In this document: positions 63,502 through 64,000 of the stretch, piece after piece
Position numbering within the stretch: the stretch's first letter is position 1
How the letters are laid out: the number at the start of each line of letters is the position of its first letter
Assembly: GCA_964437365.1 (NCBI GenBank)
Contig: CAYTGM010000017.1
Location: 1-64,000 of the forward strand
Origin: CAYTGM01 sp964437365
Lineage (GTDB): Bacteria > Sumerlaeota > Sumerlaeia > SLMS01
Length of the DNA: 64,000 bases
Direction of reading: 5' to 3'
Notes under the pieces: generated by a model
Databases searched by the model: none
Told to the model about the DNA's origin: nothing
Seen by the model: only the letters and a program-made list of their open reading frames with translations
Position numbers and translations under genes: made by a program

Positions 63502-64000
63502 TTATTCTCTTACCCAACTGACGCCTTTATCCAGGTTTAGTTGAAAAGGAATCAGAGGAAGACCCCGACTATTGTATATCTCAAGCGTTGGGTATTGATC
63601 CCAGCCATACCTGATTTCTGTCACTTCAATATTATCAGGTAGCTCGAGATGAATTCTGTCGACCTCTAATTTTGGAAAGACTGTTATTGATCCACCGGAA
63701 CTATCTATAAGAGTAACCTCTGCCTCGCCAGAATGCACTTTGAGTCCACCGCCTGAATTCGCAATTGTGATAGTGCATATGTTCTCGTCTATCTCAAAGT
63801 CTGTGGGGACCGGACAGTTCGTCCCGATTCTTGCCCCATAAGCATTTCGCTTTTCCAATGCGTAAAGTCTTTCTGCTACTTCCCGTTTTCTCTTCGGGTG
63901 AATATCTCCCGGGTCGCCAAGGTCGCTCGCGGTGGACATCGCCGTGTAAGGTTGAGACAGAAGTTCCAGCTGCTTCTGCCGCACCTCGTTCCAGCCGGTC
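63502..64000 (-). CDS. Sialate O-acetylesterase, C-terminal part
   Basis: The frame is open beyond the right edge. The visible 166 residues include TGWNEVRQKQLELLSQPYTA, then STASDLGDPGDIHPKRKREVAERLYALEKRNAYGA, which are the catalytic Asp/His region and helix of SASA/sialate O-acetylesterase proteins. The catalytic Asp-x-x-His is D-I-H. The N-terminal Ser nucleophile lies outside the window. The enzyme removes acetyl groups from sialic acids or plant glycans. Convergent with degP. Confidence 0.8.
   Translation of the reverse strand, partial: TGWNEVRQKQLELLSQPYTAMSTASDLGDPGDIHPKRKREVAERLYALEKRNAYGARIGTNCPVPTDFEIDENICTITIANSGGGLKVHSGEAEVTLIDSSGGSITVFPKLEVDRIHLELPDNIEVTEIRYGWDQYPTLEIYNSRGLPLIPFQLNLDKGVSWVRE

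Noticed and set aside
1..64000. tRNA and rRNA genes
   Set aside because: No candidate T-loop with matching acceptor stem or rRNA signature was found by eye.

Overview
The window looks like chromosome of an uncultivated Gram-negative-type bacterium with moderate GC. Evidence: lipoprotein signals, many large secreted proteins with FN3, VWA, golvesin and FG-GAP-like modules, several small type IV pilin-like proteins ending the helix with a VPSFLRAR-type motif, a DUF3370-like protein, and ECF sigma factors with membrane and extracytoplasmic extensions. These traits recall Planctomycetota/PVC bacteria and lineages such as Hydrogenedentota, Sumerlaeota or Omnitrophota. No rRNA, tRNA or strong taxonomic marker is present, so I do not assign a phylum.

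Layout. 1-4230 is an accessory patch: a truncated gene at the edge, two copies of the same truncated IS3-type transposase 5' end exactly 3620 bp apart, a 261-bp coding-like duplication, an LRR protein and a DUF4259 protein. It resembles an immunity-gene array without a visible toxin. 4517-14745 is a two-gene unit for a 2955-residue secreted FN3/VWA/LruC protein and a secreted FG-GAP protein. 14937-15757 holds two small convergent genes. 15963-18296 is a minus-strand operon of ECF sigma factor, membrane anti-sigma-like protein and secreted serine hydrolase. 18452-19330 is repeat DNA, including three 226-bp tandem units. 19720-24060 is a minus-strand operon of an alpha-toroid protein, a glycosyltransferase/radical SAM fusion and a sugar epimerase.

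24241-35038 contains two ECF sigma factors that carry their own transmembrane helix and extracytoplasmic domain, a beta-propeller phytase-like lipoprotein, a pseudopilin, a secreted propeller and two glycine-rich secreted paralogues. Three of these secreted proteins end in W-[FVI]-L-Y. 35046-36912 holds a DUF4190-pilin fusion and a thioredoxin-like/CBM48 protein. 37075-47794 contains GT-C membrane glycosyltransferases, a TPR protein, a DEAD-box helicase and a golvesin-domain protein. 47955-48949 has two near-identical pilins, one with a good sigma-54 promoter.

49497-64000 is more housekeeping-like: PIN/TRAM, DUF1232, RidA, two DUF4139-like secreted proteins, a TPR lipoprotein, RuvX, an STAS-TPR protein, a PilO-like protein, an FHA-GAF-PP2C phosphatase, a TIM-barrel-like protein, an HtrA protease and the C-terminal end of a sialate O-acetylesterase. 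The recurring theme is envelope biology: surface proteins, pilins, glycan enzymes, and sigma factors wired directly to the membrane.
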